A stretch of 64,000 nucleotides of DNA from Inia geoffrensis (GCA_036417435.1 CM070918.1:29767523-29831522); one strand, 5' to 3'; shown: positions 22,196-34,093, counted from the stretch's first letter. Numbers and translations: made by a program. Notes: a model not told the origin generated them from the letters alone.

Positions 22196-23645
22196 GCAGT
22201 CATTTGTGTTACCTGTCACAGTTCTGGGGCTTGACTGGGCTCCACTAGGCAGTTCTCACTCAGGGTCTCCAATACGGAGATGGGGCTGGAGTCACCTCCA
22301 ACGCTTCCTCTCTCACGTGGGATGCCTTAGGTTCGCTGGGACCTCAGCAGGCGCTGTCAGCCCACACATCTCCACGTGGCCTCTCCACGTGCCCTGGGCT
22401 TCCTTGAAGCATGGCGGTTGTGTTCTAAGGGCGAATATGTCAGACTGGGAGGGAGGAAGGACAGGAGGGGAGCCAGCGGAAGTTTCGTGACCTACCTCCG
22501 GAAGACATGGAGAGTGTCAAGGTCACATTACGAGAGAACACATAGGATGGGAGACAGTCATGGCTCTCTTTCGAAAATATAATCTGCCCCGCTAACCTGC
22601 CTTCTGGTGTGGCCGAGGCCAAGGTGCCAGCTGGGACGTGGTCACGGGTTTGTTTCCCGCTCTCCTGGGAACTGTGCACCTCCTGTCTACCTGACGCTGG
22701 CCCAGGTGCTTCAGGCCATTAGCCCTGCTCCCCTGGAACTCCCCAAGGAGAGCAGGATGAAGTCCCCTTTTCCAGATGCGAAAACTAGAGCTTGCCCTGG
22801 GTCTCAGAGATTGGGACTGTTTGCTGCAGAGGAAAGCTGGGCCCCTGAGCCCGAGGCCACGCCCTCCTCTAACTGCTGGGCCACTCTCTGCCTCGCCTGC
22901 CCATGTGACCATGGTGCCAGCCACCCCATGACCCCTGTTCCCCTGCCACCTCCCTGGTGCTGCCTCCCCTGGCCCACGTGACCCCTTCAGCCTTCCCTGG
23001 GCTCCCCGACGTCCCCGCTCGGTCTCCATCCAGGGCCTGGTACCCTCAGCCCCTCGCTCAGAGCTGGGGAGCGGCGCCCAGGCTTATTTATGGTCCAGCA
23101 CCCCCTCTCTGGTCAAGCGCGGGCCTGTGCTGTGCCTCAGCCCTCGTGCGGAGGCCCCACGGTCTCCTCGCCACGGTCAGCTGCTACGTCCTCTCAAAAG
23201 CTCCTCCGCCCATGACAACAGGTCGCCAGGCCCATGACGCGTGGTAAACCTGCGGTAGCCATCCACACGCAGCCATGTCCTCATGCCGGACTAACTTCAG
23301 GGGTCAAGGACAACCCTCGTCTCCTCCCACATCCCCTGGCACACAGGTGCACTCATCCACACCTGTAGTAGAATGAGTGGGTGAATGAATGAACGGACAA
23401 GGTCTTAAGAGTGGAGCCGGTCCACCCGTCAAGGGGAGTAAGAGTTACTGCCACTCCCAGCCACACCGCCCACAGGTCGCTCCCAGCTGGGCCCAAACCT
23501 GCCGGCCGCTTTCTTCAAGGCTTACAATTGCAGACTTGGTGGAGCTGCCCGCCGCCCCTCCCCACCTTGCCAACCCCACCTGTCTCCACCCCACCCCCAA
23601 TTCTCTCCCCACTTGGCCACAGCACAGCCACATGCTGATCAAGTC
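22196..23645. other. GC-rich intergenic sequence
   Basis: No repeat of recent age. Open frames at 22,592-23,658 occur on both strands and follow GC content. A weak MIR core (AAGTCCCCTTTTCCAGATGC) lies near 22,760. No exon pair with compatible splice sites was found. Confidence 0.35.
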
Positions 23646-23649
23646 ACCT

Positions 23650-23985
23650 TGCAGCTAGGATTTTTAAAATTAGTGTTTGTTCCTTAGGCATGCATAGACT
23701 GCGCACTTGAAAATACAAAAAGAAGAAAAGATGACAGAATGAAATTTACCCATATGGCTCTGAGGTAATTACTATGAACATTTCTGTATATTTTCTTTCA
23801 GCATTTTTCAAAGCATATATATTTTAACACAGTTGAAACCACCCTGCATATGTACATTGTAACCTATTTTTTTCAAATCATTCGAGTATAAATCCTATCA
23901 TTTGCTCCATAAATTTAACATATGTTTTAGTGGTTGTATAATCTATTTTTATGAATAAGCCACAATTTAAGCCATTCTTCCAAAG
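23650..23985. mobile_element. Ancient LINE-like repeat
   Basis: The order AAATTTACCCATATGGCTC, GTATATTTTCTTTCAGC, TAACCTATTTTTTTC, TTTTAGTGGTTGTATAATC and CCACAATTTAAGCCATTC matches a common old LINE-type segment. A similar start recurs near 45,790. Confidence 0.45.
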
Positions 23986-24545
23986 CTGGTCATTTGTTTG
24001 CTTCTCACTTTTTCATGTGATGCTGTGAGGAAGTCATGGGCTTCAACAGTCTTTGCCCGCCCAGCATTCACCCTTCTTTTGGCAGAAGCATCCCAAGTAT
24101 CCCCAGGGAGCCCCTCCTGCCTCACAGTGTGGTCCAGGTGGAGATGGCCTAATTCCCCAGCACCGGGAGAGGGCGTGTGACCAAGGTTCAACCAATCACC
24201 TTCTTCCATCCCTCTGGCAATAGGGATGGGGTCCAGGACAGGCATGTGGCCCTCTCACAGCCAGAGACTCAACTCTAGGACAGGTGTGACCTCTTGTGAA
24301 GAGAGGCCTTCTGGTCCTGTCCACTGGTGTCCTGGTAGGTTAAGATGAAAGCTTGGAGCTGCCGGTATGTATCTTGCCACCAAGAGAAGAGCAAACAGCA
24401 GCATGTGATCCCTGAATCCAGCTATGTCTAACGCTGGGCTCCTTGACTTTTTATGTCACATGAGCTAATAAATTCTCATGTTTACTTCAGTCAGTTTGAG
24501 TTGGGTTTCTGATCTTAAGTCCTATTACTGATTTATCAGAGACAT
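23986..24545 (+). mobile_element. Ancient interspersed repeat, class uncertain
   Basis: The 3' side has GAGCTAATAAATTCTCATG, then TTTGAGTTGGGTTTCTG, typical of old LTR-like repeats. The rest is diverged. Confidence 0.4.
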
Positions 24546-25950
24546 TTTCTTTCTTTTTTTTTTCAGAAACATTTTCATCCACACTGCAAATCCTTCGTTT
24601 CCTTAAGAGATGGACCCAAAAGTGGAAATTGTGGATCAAAGCAGAATGTTTTTAAAGCTGCTAATATGTACCGATGGAAGTCTATGACTATTGATCCTCC
24701 CTTACGGGTAGGGAGAGATGCCACACTGTGCTCCCAGCATGTCCCCTGCGTGTTTGCAAACAACCAGGCTGAACACTGCTGCTGAAAAGAGGCTTCGGCA
24801 AGAAACTCTGTGTCCAAGTGCCCAGCGTGCCGGTGATGATGCAGTGTAGAGCAGACACGTGGGGCTGGGAGAGGAGAGACCAGGCAGCCCTGGGGGCTGC
24901 TTCCAGGTGGATGTTGAAGCAACACCTGGATCATGAGTAGAGTCAGGGAGACTTGAAAGGCAGGTGGGGTCGGTACCAGGAAGTGACAGTCCCCAGAAGT
25001 CACTCAGCGAGTCACTCTGTGCTGCAATCACAAATTGCAGCCTTCCAACATGGTTATTTCTCCTCTACTAAGCTCTCTTGCTCGAGTTTTTGGAGTGGCC
25101 CAGAATCCTTCTCTCCCTGGAACTGTGAGCCTAATATGAATTCTCGGTGAGCGAGGACATTTATTTCTAGGGAAATTCTAGATGCAGTAGTCATTCAGCC
25201 AAATTCACCCTGAAGGAGAGGATGGATGCCAGGAAACGTTGAAATGTGATTCAGGATCATCAGAACCATCCACAGGAGTCACGGGAGGGTTGAGCCTGCC
25301 CGCTTCCCTACCTATTTTGAAAAGAAAAGCCTGGGATGTGGGATGCCTGCCGCCGCCCCAGGCCCGTGGCTGGCAGCAGGGGGCTTCTTCCTGCTGTATC
25401 GCCATTCAGCAGGTGCCTGTCAGTTATGTAACTGCACTCCTCCCTCAGAGGACAGGCCACGAGCCCGGCAAAATCCCTTTGCTAGTTACCGTTTGCCCCC
25501 TGCACACACCAGCCTGCTCTGTGCCGTGAGTGAACACACCGCACCCCCAGGATTTCCAACCGCCCAGCTGTCATTCCTGGGTGGTGCAATGTGGAGCAGA
25601 CACGCTGGGCCGGGTGGAGGCCGGGGCCACTTTCGGTTCTGGCAGGGGCTGCCTCCCTCTGTCGAAGGCCACAGCTCCCAGCGACCCCGCTCCCGTGGCT
25701 CCCGCTTTCCCTGAGCTCCACTAACTCCACTGCCTCTCCGGGTCCCTCCAGGCCCAGCGGTGGCAACAGCTTTGCGTTGTTCACAATCCCCAAGCACCTC
25801 ACCATCCTTTGTGGGGTTCTCACATCTCTGGAATGAGTCCCTTCATTAGACTATCTTCAGTTAAAACCCTTTGAATGTGCCATGCGTGTCCTGACATCAA
25901 AACAGCTCAAACGTTCCAGAATTCTAACATGCAGAACTCGACGTCTTAGA
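24546..25950. other. Unlabelled sequence
   Basis: No exon chain. Short similarity between about 24,835 and 25,585 (GCAGTGTAGAGCAGACACG versus GCAATGTGGAGCAGACACG) suggests two copies of one unnamed old repeat. Confidence 0.35.
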
Positions 25951-26084
25951 GATGATGTAATCCTTTCTCATGGTTCAGATGGGACAACTGAGAACCAGAG
26001 GAAAAGGGACTGTCCCACAATCACACAGGATAGTTTACAGGCAAAGCCAAAGTGAGACATGAACCCACGACCCGGGGTCCTCCT

Positions 26085-26275
26085 GTTCATGGCACTGGAG
26101 TCACACTGCGGGGTTTGCAGTTCGGTTACTTATTAGCTGTGTGATCTTGCCCAAGGGACCTAACCTCTCTGAGGTGATAACATGTACCCACGTCAGAAGG
26201 CAATTGGGATGATTAAATAAAATGATATACATGAGCACTTAATGCAGTTTATACACATGACTAGGAGCTGTCATC
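26085..26275 (+). mobile_element. MIR SINE
   Basis: GGCACTGGAGTCACACTGC, TTAGCTGTGTGATCTTGCCC, then GATTAAATAAAATGATATAC, in MIR order. Confidence 0.8.
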
Positions 26276-26380
26276 ATCTTAGGAGCTTGGTATTGAGGTC
26301 TGTTGGTGGCAGGGTGAGAATGACTGGCATGGGGTTGCCCTTTTGGCAATGAAACTGGCCACTTAGAAAACAAATAGACA

Positions 26381-26510
26381 GGGAATTCCCTTGGGGGTCC
26401 AGTGGTTAGGATTCGGTGCTTTCACTGCCACAGCCCGGGTTCAATCCCCGGTCGAGGAACTAAGATCCAACGAGCCTCCTGGCGCGGCCAATACAAAAAA
26501 CAAACAAAAA
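26381..26510 (+). mobile_element. CHR-1 type SINE
   Basis: GGGAATTCCCTTGGGGGTCC head, GAGGAACTAAGATCC and a CAAACAAAAAACC tail. The CAAATAGAC target is repeated just before (about 26,371) and after (26,513). Confidence 0.9.
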
Positions 26511-26759
26511 ACCAAATAGACGAACAAAACAATGGAGACACATAAATCAGGCGGCTTGCCGCGGAGAAAGAAGAGCATGGGCTCTGAGAAGGCCTTCCTC
26601 TTCTCTTCTCTTCCTGGATCTGTCTGTGACTAGGAACTCCGCGAGGTCAGGGACCACTGTCCTAGCAATACCCGCGTCTCCTGGCTGAAGAGTGACTCCA
26701 CATGCGCATGCTAGCTCCTCTTTCTGAAGATACAACTTGGAAATGTGTATATTTAAAAG

Positions 26760-26960
26760 CCTTTAAAAGTGAGCACTCCTATCAACCCCAGCTATAGGAA
26801 TTTATTACAAGGAGATAACCAGAAAGAGCACAAGACGGGAGAAAACGCACACATAAACGCAGTCTTATAATGGAATACTGCACAGCCACTAAACAGAGTA
26901 ACTAGATCCATATTCATTCATATGCAGAGTGGCTTGTTAAGTGAAAAAGTAGATGATGAA
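26760..26960 (+). mobile_element. Old L1-like fragment
   Basis: GGAATACTGCACAGCCACTAAA and the GTAACTAGATCCATAT stretch resemble the L1 ORF2 end / 3' UTR border. Diverged. Confidence 0.4.
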
Positions 26961-26969
26961 ATAATAGCA

Positions 26970-27185
26970 AGAACTTGCTATGTGCCAGGGGCTATTCTAA
27001 GCTCTTTACACAGAGTGATTTATTTCATTTTTTATTACAACTTTACTTTTACTGTCCTCATTTTGTAGATGAGAGATGAGGCAAGGAGAGCTAAGGTCTT
27101 GGCAAGGCCACATAACTGCTAAGTGGTGGAATGGGACTCAGAACCCAGGCAGTGTGGCTCCAAAGCCCGTGTTCTTACCGGCTTC
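26970..27185 (-). mobile_element. MIR SINE, reversed
   Basis: CTTGCTATGTGCCAGGGGC, CATTTTGTAGATGAGAGATG, AACCCAGGCAGTGTGGCTCC and CCGTGTTCTTACC follow the reversed MIR order over nearly the full length. Confidence 0.85.
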
Positions 27186-27731
27186 CCAATGCAAATGATA
27201 TGATACCATCCACAGCAAAGCAGAAAGGAACTTTAAAGGACAGTCACCCAGCTATTCACATTGATTATGGGACTGGAGATTAAGCTTTAATTTGCCACGT
27301 GAATGACACTTACTAAATCTATCTCTTCTTATTTTGGTGCTTACAAAATGTACATACTCTTTGATTGACTCAAGAATTCTACTTCTCAGAACTTATCCTC
27401 AGTAAATTATAAAAGAGATGCCAGCAAAGACGCATGAAGAAAAATGTTTAACACAAGATACTATAATAAGAGAAAATTAAAGCCAAAGTAAATGTCCAAC
27501 AAGGGGCTGGTTCAGTAAAATGTGCTATCTACATATGGTAAAGGAATAAAGATTGACATGGTGAGATGTTTATGCTCTGCTGAGGAGTTACAGAAACAGT
27601 AAGCCACATGTGTAAAGTAAAGCCATAAATGTGCAGAGGGAAAGTGTGAAAGGAGACGTAAGAGGCACAGGCAGCCACCTCAGGGTTTGAAATCGTGTGT
27701 TTTTTATTTGTGATCTTTCTGAATCTTCCAG
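27186..27731. other. Unlabelled AT-rich sequence
   Basis: It may contain an old L1 fragment near 27,290-27,560 (CAAGAATTCTACTTCTCAG, AAATGTCCAACAAGGGGCTG), strongly diverged. No gene. Confidence 0.3.
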
Positions 27732-27803
27732 GTAATATACGCCTTGAGCGTATATTACTCCTATACTAGTAAAAAAAACTGTTATTTTTATAAAACAGTT
27801 GTC
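27732..27803. other. Two adjacent perfect or near-perfect hairpins
   Basis: 27,732-27,758 is an 11-bp perfect inverted repeat (GTAATATACGC / GCGTATATTAC) around a 5-nt loop. About 20 bp further on, AACTGTT ... AACAGTT forms a second stem within 27,778-27,803. Neither matches a repeat family I recognise. Confidence 0.6.
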
Positions 27804-27869
27804 ACTCTTACCCTGCTCAGGTATGGGATCTGAGACAACAGAATCCCCAGGGGCTACAAGGCGCTTCAT

Positions 27870-28680
27870 TGTGATTCTTAGGAGAGATGATGCAGGGTTT
27901 TACTATAGCAAAAAAGACCTCCATTAAATTAATCTCTACCTAACAGTCAGCCTCTGCCAGAGGAATATGAGGAAATAGTCCAGATGCAGAGAGCAGCTAA
28001 GGTGCCTTCTTAAGGGAGTAGCTTGAAGTCTCTCCTGCGGCCACCGGCAGCACGCCAGCCAGGCGGCCCCTCTCTGGTCCAGCAGACAGTGCAGGGAGTG
28101 CAAAAGATCAATCAAATAAGGATGCGCAATTCAAACATTTACTTTTCAAACATCTTCAGAAAGTTTATCATACACAAACAAGCACAGGAGAGAGAAGAGG
28201 GTTCAAGTTCAAGCCAATTCATTTGCCCAGCGGCCCCAGGGAACACAGGCATCATAGAGTGCGTGGACCACAGGGGCCGAGGGAGTGGTTCCCTTTGGCG
28301 GCCAAATAGCCTGGCTGGCAGGGCAGGTTCAGACGCTTTGGGGGGTTGGCTATGAAAAGTACTATGGAATAAGTATAACCAGAGACATCACAAGAAAAGT
28401 TAGGATGCCAAGTGAGCACAAGAGTAGCCTACACTGGGGAAATAATTCAAGGAAAATTTCAATGTTTCCAGAATAGTCCATAAGCAACTCATGCAATGTA
28501 CTTCAACAAATACTCCAATGATACAGCCAAGAGAGGCAAGCATTAAGGAAAACTGCAAAAGAGTGTGCCAGCAATGCTTCTTTGGAATCTTAATTGACAG
28601 TTCTGATTTTTTTTTTCTTTTACAAAACATTTTCCCAGAAGGGAAGAAAATTACCCTCAATCTCAGTCTTGAGCAGAGAA
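27870..28680. other. Unique sequence, nothing recognised
   Basis: The 110-codon plus-strand frame starting at 28,023 has no splice sites or codon pattern that supports it. No repeat landmarks seen. Confidence 0.35.
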
Positions 28681-28779
28681 ATCAGGAAATGTTAACTGAG
28701 CATCTAGTATACACATGACAGAATGCCAGACAATCACTCAGAGCAGCAAATCTCCCAGCTCTTTAGGACATATGATCAA

Positions 28780-29060
28780 GGCTATCGAGGGAAGAGAGTT
28801 CAAAGGCTCCTTCAAAGGCTTAGATAAAATCATGTGACAAGTGTCCATTAGGCACCTGTTGGGTTCCAGGCAGAAAAAGGCAGACACCATAGTCCTGCCA
28901 GCTGGGGGCTCATAGTTTGCCAGGGAGACAGACATGCGGACCCTTGGTGGCATCGATGAGATAAATGCTGTCACCGAGGGCATTCCAGGAACTACAGAAA
29001 CTAGGGAGGAAATGTCACCTTGGGCAAAGTCTGAGAAAACTTCCAAGTGGCTAGGACACC
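28780..29060 (-). mobile_element. LINE L2-like fragment, reversed
   Basis: TCCATTAGGCACCTGTTGGG, GGGGGCTCATAGTTTGCCAG, then GCATTCCAGGAACTACAG follow the reversed L2 order with much divergence. The long minus-strand open frame across it is not a gene. Confidence 0.4.
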
Positions 29061-29273
29061 GAGTTGCATCTGAAGAGGCGAAGAGGAACTCAGTGGGTAC
29101 ACTGAGGACCGAGGGTGTGGGGGTCAGGGAGGAAGCTGGAGCACAGGACTCAAGTGGACAGAGGTAAGACCCGCGGCTAGAGGGGTGAACACGAGCCTGA
29201 GCATGGAGGTCTCTGGAAGCTGGGCTTAGGAGCGCAACTCTGGCCCCTGGCCCAGGGCTTCTCAAAGCTGCAA

Positions 29274-29276
<3 letters not shown>

Positions 29277-29331
<55 letters not shown>

Positions 29332-29340
29332 ACACACACA
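29277..29340. repeat. (AC)n microsatellite, long
   Basis: About 30 AC units with a single interruption (ACATAC), long enough to be polymorphic. Confidence 0.95.
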
Positions 29341-30005
29341 GAGAAATGAGAAACACACCACATGCACAGTTAAATCACTATCACTTTGGTTGTTCTGTCA
29401 CCGTAGCAAACCAAACAGAAATGCTGGCACTGGAATCACCCAACAGTATCAGTTAAAAGTAGTGATCTAGATAATCCAGTATAAGCTTCCATTAAAAATG
29501 TCTTCAAGCTTATCATTAAAACTGAAACACACACACAAAAAAACAAACAAACAAAAAAACCCCTGAAACACAAGATCAAAAGGTCCTTGTAGAACTCGTC
29601 ACTTTGAAACAATTCTGAAGACTCCCAGGGGTCTGTGCCCCTAATTTGAGAAACACTCCTGTGGGCAATGCAAGGTTTTAAGTGTGTATTTGGGGTAGGG
29701 GGAGCACAAGGGTGACTGAATTAGATTTACACCGTCTGCAGAACACTAATAAACCAGTGTTACAGAAAAATGGCACTGATAGGAGTCAGGAGGACTTGGA
29801 GTGAGGGCACCAGTGAAGGGATAACTCTAACCGTGGTGCAGGTCTGACAGGCAGTAAGGAGGGGGAAGGGAGGCTGCACTTCCTGGACATCCTGTACGCT
29901 CAAGGCCAGGAGCTCCATGCCTTGAAGACTGAGGACAGTGGGTCCCCGCCCTCCTACAACCTGGAGTCTAGCTGGAGACCTAAGACATGCGGCTCACCAA
30001 AGAAA
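29341..30005. other. Old repeat debris
   Basis: L2-like traces around 29,660-30,000 but no confident boundaries. A/C-rich stretch at 29,520-29,575. Confidence 0.3.
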
Positions 30006-30009
30006 AGAT

Positions 30010-30553
30010 TTAATAAATCATTCCAAAAAACAACTTAAATGTCCATCAGTGAGCAAATGCATAAAGAAAATGTGGTATACACATACGTATTTTTTCCCTT
30101 AAAAAAGCAGGAAATCTTGCAATTTGCTACCACGTGCATGAACTTGCTAAGTAAGTCAGACACAAGAATATGTGCTATATGATCCCACTTATATGAGAAA
30201 TCTAAAATAGTCAAACTCACGGAAGCAGAAAGTAGAATGGTAGTTATCAGGGGCTGGGGGGAGGGGGAATCGGGGAGGTGTTGATCATAAGGTACATAAT
30301 TTCACTTGTGCAAGATGAATAATTCCTGAAGATCTACTGTACAGCATAGTGCCTGTAGTTAACACTGTATTGTACACTTAAAAATTTTCAAGAGGGTAGA
30401 TCTTATGTTTAATGTTCATATCAAAAGAAAAAAAAGAGGGAAGGAGGAAACTTCTAGAGCTATGGATAAGTTCAGAGAATTGCATATGGTGATCATTTCA
30501 TGGGTGTACACTTAACTTCAAACTCCTTAAGACATATACATTAAATATATACA
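30010..30553 (+). mobile_element. L1 3' end
   Basis: Typical order: AAATGTCCATCAGTGAGC, TATGATCCCACTTATATGAG, the TAGAATGGTAGTTATCAGGG block, then GTACACTTAAAAATTTTC and a purine tail. 5'-truncated and non-coding. Confidence 0.8.
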
Positions 30554-30755
30554 GGGCTTCCCTGGTGGCACAGTGGTTGAGAGTCCGCCTGCCGATGCGG
30601 GGGACACGGGTTCGTGTCCCGGTCCGGGAAGATCCCACATGCTGTGGAGCGGCTGGGCCCGTGAGCCATGGCCACTGAGCCTGCGCGTCCAGAGCCTGTG
30701 CTCCGCCATGGGAGCGGTCACAACAGTGAGAGGCCCGCATACCAAAAAAAAAAAA
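30554..30755 (+). mobile_element. Young CHR SINE
   Basis: GGCTTCCCTGGTGGCACAG to AGGCCCGCATACC with A-tail. It lies downstream of the terminal exon ending at 30,934 and is antisense to that transcript. Confidence 0.95.
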
Positions 30756-30933
30756 GGGGGCAACCAGTATATAAAAGCTAGAAGTTTTCATTGGTTTTTA
30801 ACATACATATAATTGAACAACTTCAAGATTCAAAGCCTACAGCAATGACCTTCCACAAACATCCAGTTTGGCACAAAAAGACTCCAAACATGAAAAAAGC
30901 ATCAATGGGACCATGTATGGGACAGAAGGGATG

Positions 30934-31117
30934 TCATGTTTGTACCGACTGCCTGGACATCAGTGCTGCAAGCCAGACAGGGGCCTTGGTCCTTGGAGGG
31001 GAGTGAGGCTGCTGTCTGGGTGCAGCTACCTTGCTCTCCTGGTTCAGAGAAGCTTTCCTTAGTTCAGCAATGACACGGGTTGAACTGTCTGCTTGTGCAG
31101 CGCCGACTACAAAAGAA
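30934..31117 (-). CDS. Terminal coding exon of a minus-strand transcript (exon Z)
   Basis: On the minus strand a strong acceptor (pyrimidine run ending TTGTCTTTGTAG) precedes 184 nt: one base completing a split codon, then 60 codons and a TGA at 30,934-30,936. The frame reads SFVVGAAQADSSTRVIAELR, then KASLNQESK, then a Pro/Arg-rich stretch and SRQSVQT at the end. A GTAGCTGC donor-like site after LNQESK would end the exon at 31,030, but the frame stays open past it to the stop. Incoming phase 2 matches the outgoing phase of the exon at 33,750-33,896. No transmembrane or catalytic motif is visible and the family is not recognised. No clear poly(A) signal was found downstream before the SINE at 30,554. 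Confidence 0.55.
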
Positions 31118-31284
31118 CTACAAAGACAAGGAACACAGCAGTGTTGATTTATGTCCCTTCCCTGGTCTGCAGAGCACCCAGCTTGGCCAGAGTCCTCTAG
31201 TCACACCCACCTTTGCAGGCTGGATCAGATTAACCAAGCTGCAGCATCAGCAGACAGCTGTGCAGTTCTTGGGAGTGCCCAAAA

Positions 31285-31345
31285 GATTCTCATTCACATT
31301 ATCTCATTTAATCCTGGTGACAACCCTCATTTTACAAAGGAGGAA
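31285..31345 (-). mobile_element. MIR SINE core, reversed
   Basis: TTATCTCATTTAATCCTGGT followed by CAACCCTCATTTTACAAAGG. Confidence 0.6.
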
Positions 31346-31719
31346 TAGGGGACACCTAGCCCCACCCCACCTGCACTGAGTCATAAACACTTTTCACCTG
31401 AAGGTCCCTCTCTACTGGGAGATTCCAGTGCCTCCCCCCAGCCCCCAGGCACCCAAATACTTGATTTCCTCCAAGGCCAGCTCTTCCATTAGGCCTCTGG
31501 GGCTACACCTGAGACCTATGTCACCTGCAGTCCCTCGATCCCCTCTGAATTTCTAAAGGCCTTACACTGTGACGAATCAGAACAGGTAAGAGATGTGAAA
31601 ACACTTTTGGCCTTTTGTCAAAGGGGGCTGTGGATGGAAGAACGCGGCTGAAATCCAAGCAAAAACATGCAATTTTTTGAAAGCAACCTCAATTTGATAC
31701 TGTTCATGTGCTGCTGGGG
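31346..31719. other. Unlabelled intronic or intergenic sequence
   Basis: Possible L2 trace (CCCCAGGCACCCAAATAC) but nothing firm. Confidence 0.3.
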
Positions 31720-31930
31720 TTGTGTGGTGGTGAAGAGCGCAGAGTGTGGAGTCACACAGCTGGTGTGCAGTCTCAGTTCCGCCAGGTACCACCGTGTGAC
31801 CTTGGGCAGGTTAATCACCCTCTGACCCTTGGGTGACTCATCAGCAAACAGAGATAATCACAGTACCTAGCTCGCAGGGTTGTTTCAGGACTAAATGAAA
31901 TTATCTCAATGCCTGGCACATAACGAGAAC
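31720..31930 (+). mobile_element. MIR SINE
   Basis: GTGTGGAGTCACACAGCTGG, GTGACCTTGGGCAGGTTAAT, GGTTGTTTCAGGACTAAATG and TGCCTGGCACATAACG in full MIR order. Confidence 0.9.
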
Positions 31931-31992
31931 CATGGTAACTATTACTGGTATACGTTGTACAGGCAAGGTTCTTATTTCCATTTTTGTTTTTT

Positions 31993-32199
31993 TATTTTTT
32001 ATTTTTGCGGTACGCAGGCCTCTCACTATTGTGGCCTCTCTCGTTGCGGAGCACGGGTTCCAGACGCGCAGGCTCAGCGGCCATGGCTCACGGGCCCAGC
32101 CGCTCTGCGGCATGTGGGATCTTCCCGGACCGGGTCATGAACCCGTGTCACCTGCATCGGCAGGCGGACTCTCAACCACTGCGCCACCAGGGAAGCCCT
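31993..32199 (-). mobile_element. Young CHR SINE with target duplication
   Basis: Reversed young CHR (GCGGTACGCAGGCCTCTCAC to CACCAGGGAAGCCC). CATTTTTGTTTTTT repeats at 31,979-31,992 and 32,200-32,213. Confidence 0.95.
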
Positions 32200-32213
32200 C
32201 ATTTTTGTTTTTT

Positions 32214-33481
32214 AAAAGAGCTTTCTCCAACTATTAGTGTTTGAATCTGGGCTGAGAGGGCCCTCGGAAGCCATAAAGGGCCATCTTATGGGTGAGGAAA
32301 GTTCTCCAAATTTCAAAAGAACATGGTCTGTCAGAGGAGGATCTTCAGAATTAGACAGGTTATCTGGGTTCTCAGGAAGGTGGGAGTCACTGACCTATGT
32401 TTGTTCCAGGTCTTGCCACCATCATGTAAATGTACCTCCTTCATACCACAACCACAGCAATATCTATCTCACAGACTAAAAAGTAGAGGGCTGAAATGTT
32501 AAAATGGCATTACCATGAAAAATGTTTATTGCATGGAGAACGAAGAGAGACAAAGGCCCACCTTCCTAACAGCTGGGGCTTTAGCCCCAAATCTCAAAAC
32601 GAGTGAGCTAAGAGCAGTGCCTTTATCTCGGCTTAGTAAGCCTGAATGACTAGCAATGAAGTCAGCAGAACGCCTGTTTGGCCGGCTACTAGTCCAAGCC
32701 AGAGCGCAGTCTTAGCTCTTGCCACTGCCCTGGCAGGCCTGCCCTGATGTCTTGGTGAGTTTGGGGGCAGCCTGGAAGCCTCTGGCCTCAACTCCCCAAG
32801 CCATGCCGGAGGGAAGGCAACATCAAAGAAGATGAGACCTGGCCAGGGCTGCCCTGGGAAGGGAGAGAGAGAAAAAAGCCTGTATTCCTGTGCAGGCTCT
32901 GAGCCAGGGCTGGGTATCAGTTAGTACTTTAAATATGGTAGATCAGATCCCCATCCTCCTGCCAGGCAGGGAAGGCACTGTGCTCCTCCCTGAGCCAAAA
33001 GCAGGAACAAGGTACGTACTCCAAACGACATCAGAGACGCACGAGTGTGCAATTAAATGACATTCAACCTCATGGAAAGATCCTCCCTTTGCCAACATCT
33101 TGCAATCCTTCTGAATCATCAAGGAGAGAGTTTCTAGTATTGTTGGTACCCTGCCAACACCTCCTTGACCCTTAGGAATCCCCTTTCTTTTTCAGGGAGG
33201 GAGCAAGCCTTAAGCTTAGAAACTGAGGCAGGCAATAGGAACAGGCAGGAACTTAGTGACACTGTTTTGTGTTCTTTTTTATTATGATGACCTCCTATTT
33301 TACAGCAATTGACAATGATATCCATTCATGGGAGAGATATAATACTTCCCTTTTTAAGTATATTTTCAGCTTTAAAAAAGGGAAGGGAGGGAGAAAAAGA
33401 CTAAGAAATAATAGATTTCTACATGGTAAAAACACAACACACTTTCCTACCTATTGCTACACCTTCCTGATACCTCCAACA
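32214..33481. other. Intron-like unique sequence
   Basis: Lies between exons Y and Z of the minus-strand transcript. No recent repeat and no further exon with matching phase was seen. The 63-codon minus frame at 33,134-33,325 is unsupported. Confidence 0.4.
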
Positions 33482-33711
33482 GCCCAGAACTGTGCTCACC
33501 ATTCCACAGTAGCCACCAGCCACATGAGACTATTATGTAATTACTATGTTACTAGAGTCATTTAAATTAATTAAAATTAAAAATTCAGTTAGTCAGTCAT
33601 ACTAGCCACATTTCAAGTGCTCAACAGCCACACGTGGCTGACAGCTACTGTACTGGACGACACAGCTATAGAACATTTCTCCCACCGCAGAAAGTTATAT
33701 TGGTCAGCACG
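33482..33711 (-). mobile_element. MER5A-like hAT DNA transposon
   Basis: AGTAGCCACCAGCCACATGAG, trimmed, then an AATTAAAATTAAAAATTCAG core and GCCACATTTCAAGTGCTCAA, GCCACACGTGGCTG. The palindromic AT core and the ends match MER5A order. Confidence 0.8.
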
Positions 33712-33749
33712 GGCCTAGAACGCCACTCACTGCTCACCTGGCTACTCAC

Positions 33750-33896
33750 CTGGTCGTGGTGCTAAAAGGCCTGGTTTCTCCCCCAAGTAACGGATGCTTT
33801 GCAGGCTTGGGAGCGAGGCAACCCAAAGGAACAGGCCTCTTGGAGGGGGCTGCCAGAAGTGGGGGAGGGGAAACAGACCTTTTGGGTTGACTGATC
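33750..33896 (-). CDS. Internal coding exon of a minus-strand transcript (exon Y)
   Basis: 147 nt (49 codons, symmetric phase 2/2) between acceptor TTTCTCTGCAG and donor CAG/GTGAGTAG on the minus strand. The frame chosen by phase reads ISQPKRSVSPPPLLAAPSKR, PVPLGCLAPKPAKHPLLGGE, TRPFSTTT: a basic, proline-rich, probably disordered segment. A second frame is also open over the exon (SVNPKG...), but it cannot join the exon at 30,934-31,117 using the strong acceptor there. A second donor GTGAGC lies 12 nt downstream and would add a stop. Family unknown. Confidence 0.6.
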
Positions 33897-34093
33897 CTGC
33901 AGAGAAAGAAACCCAAAACATAAACGGGAAGATGCCTGATGAACCGTTCCAGCTGCTTGCCCCAAAGGGACCTTTCCTAATCTTCAGAAAGGGGCTGAGC
34001 AGGGAGCTCCTGCCACGCACACCAGGCCCACTCCCAGCGCCTCAAAGCTCTACCAAGTCCTCCCTGGGCCCAGACTGCACCTCAGTGATCGTC

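Noticed and set aside
22592..23029. Paired GC-rich open frames on both strands
   Set aside because: Open on both strands by composition, no splice sites, no protein-like pattern.
28738..29367. 209-codon minus-strand open frame
   Set aside because: It crosses an (AC)n microsatellite and an old L2-like repeat, and has no splice or codon support.
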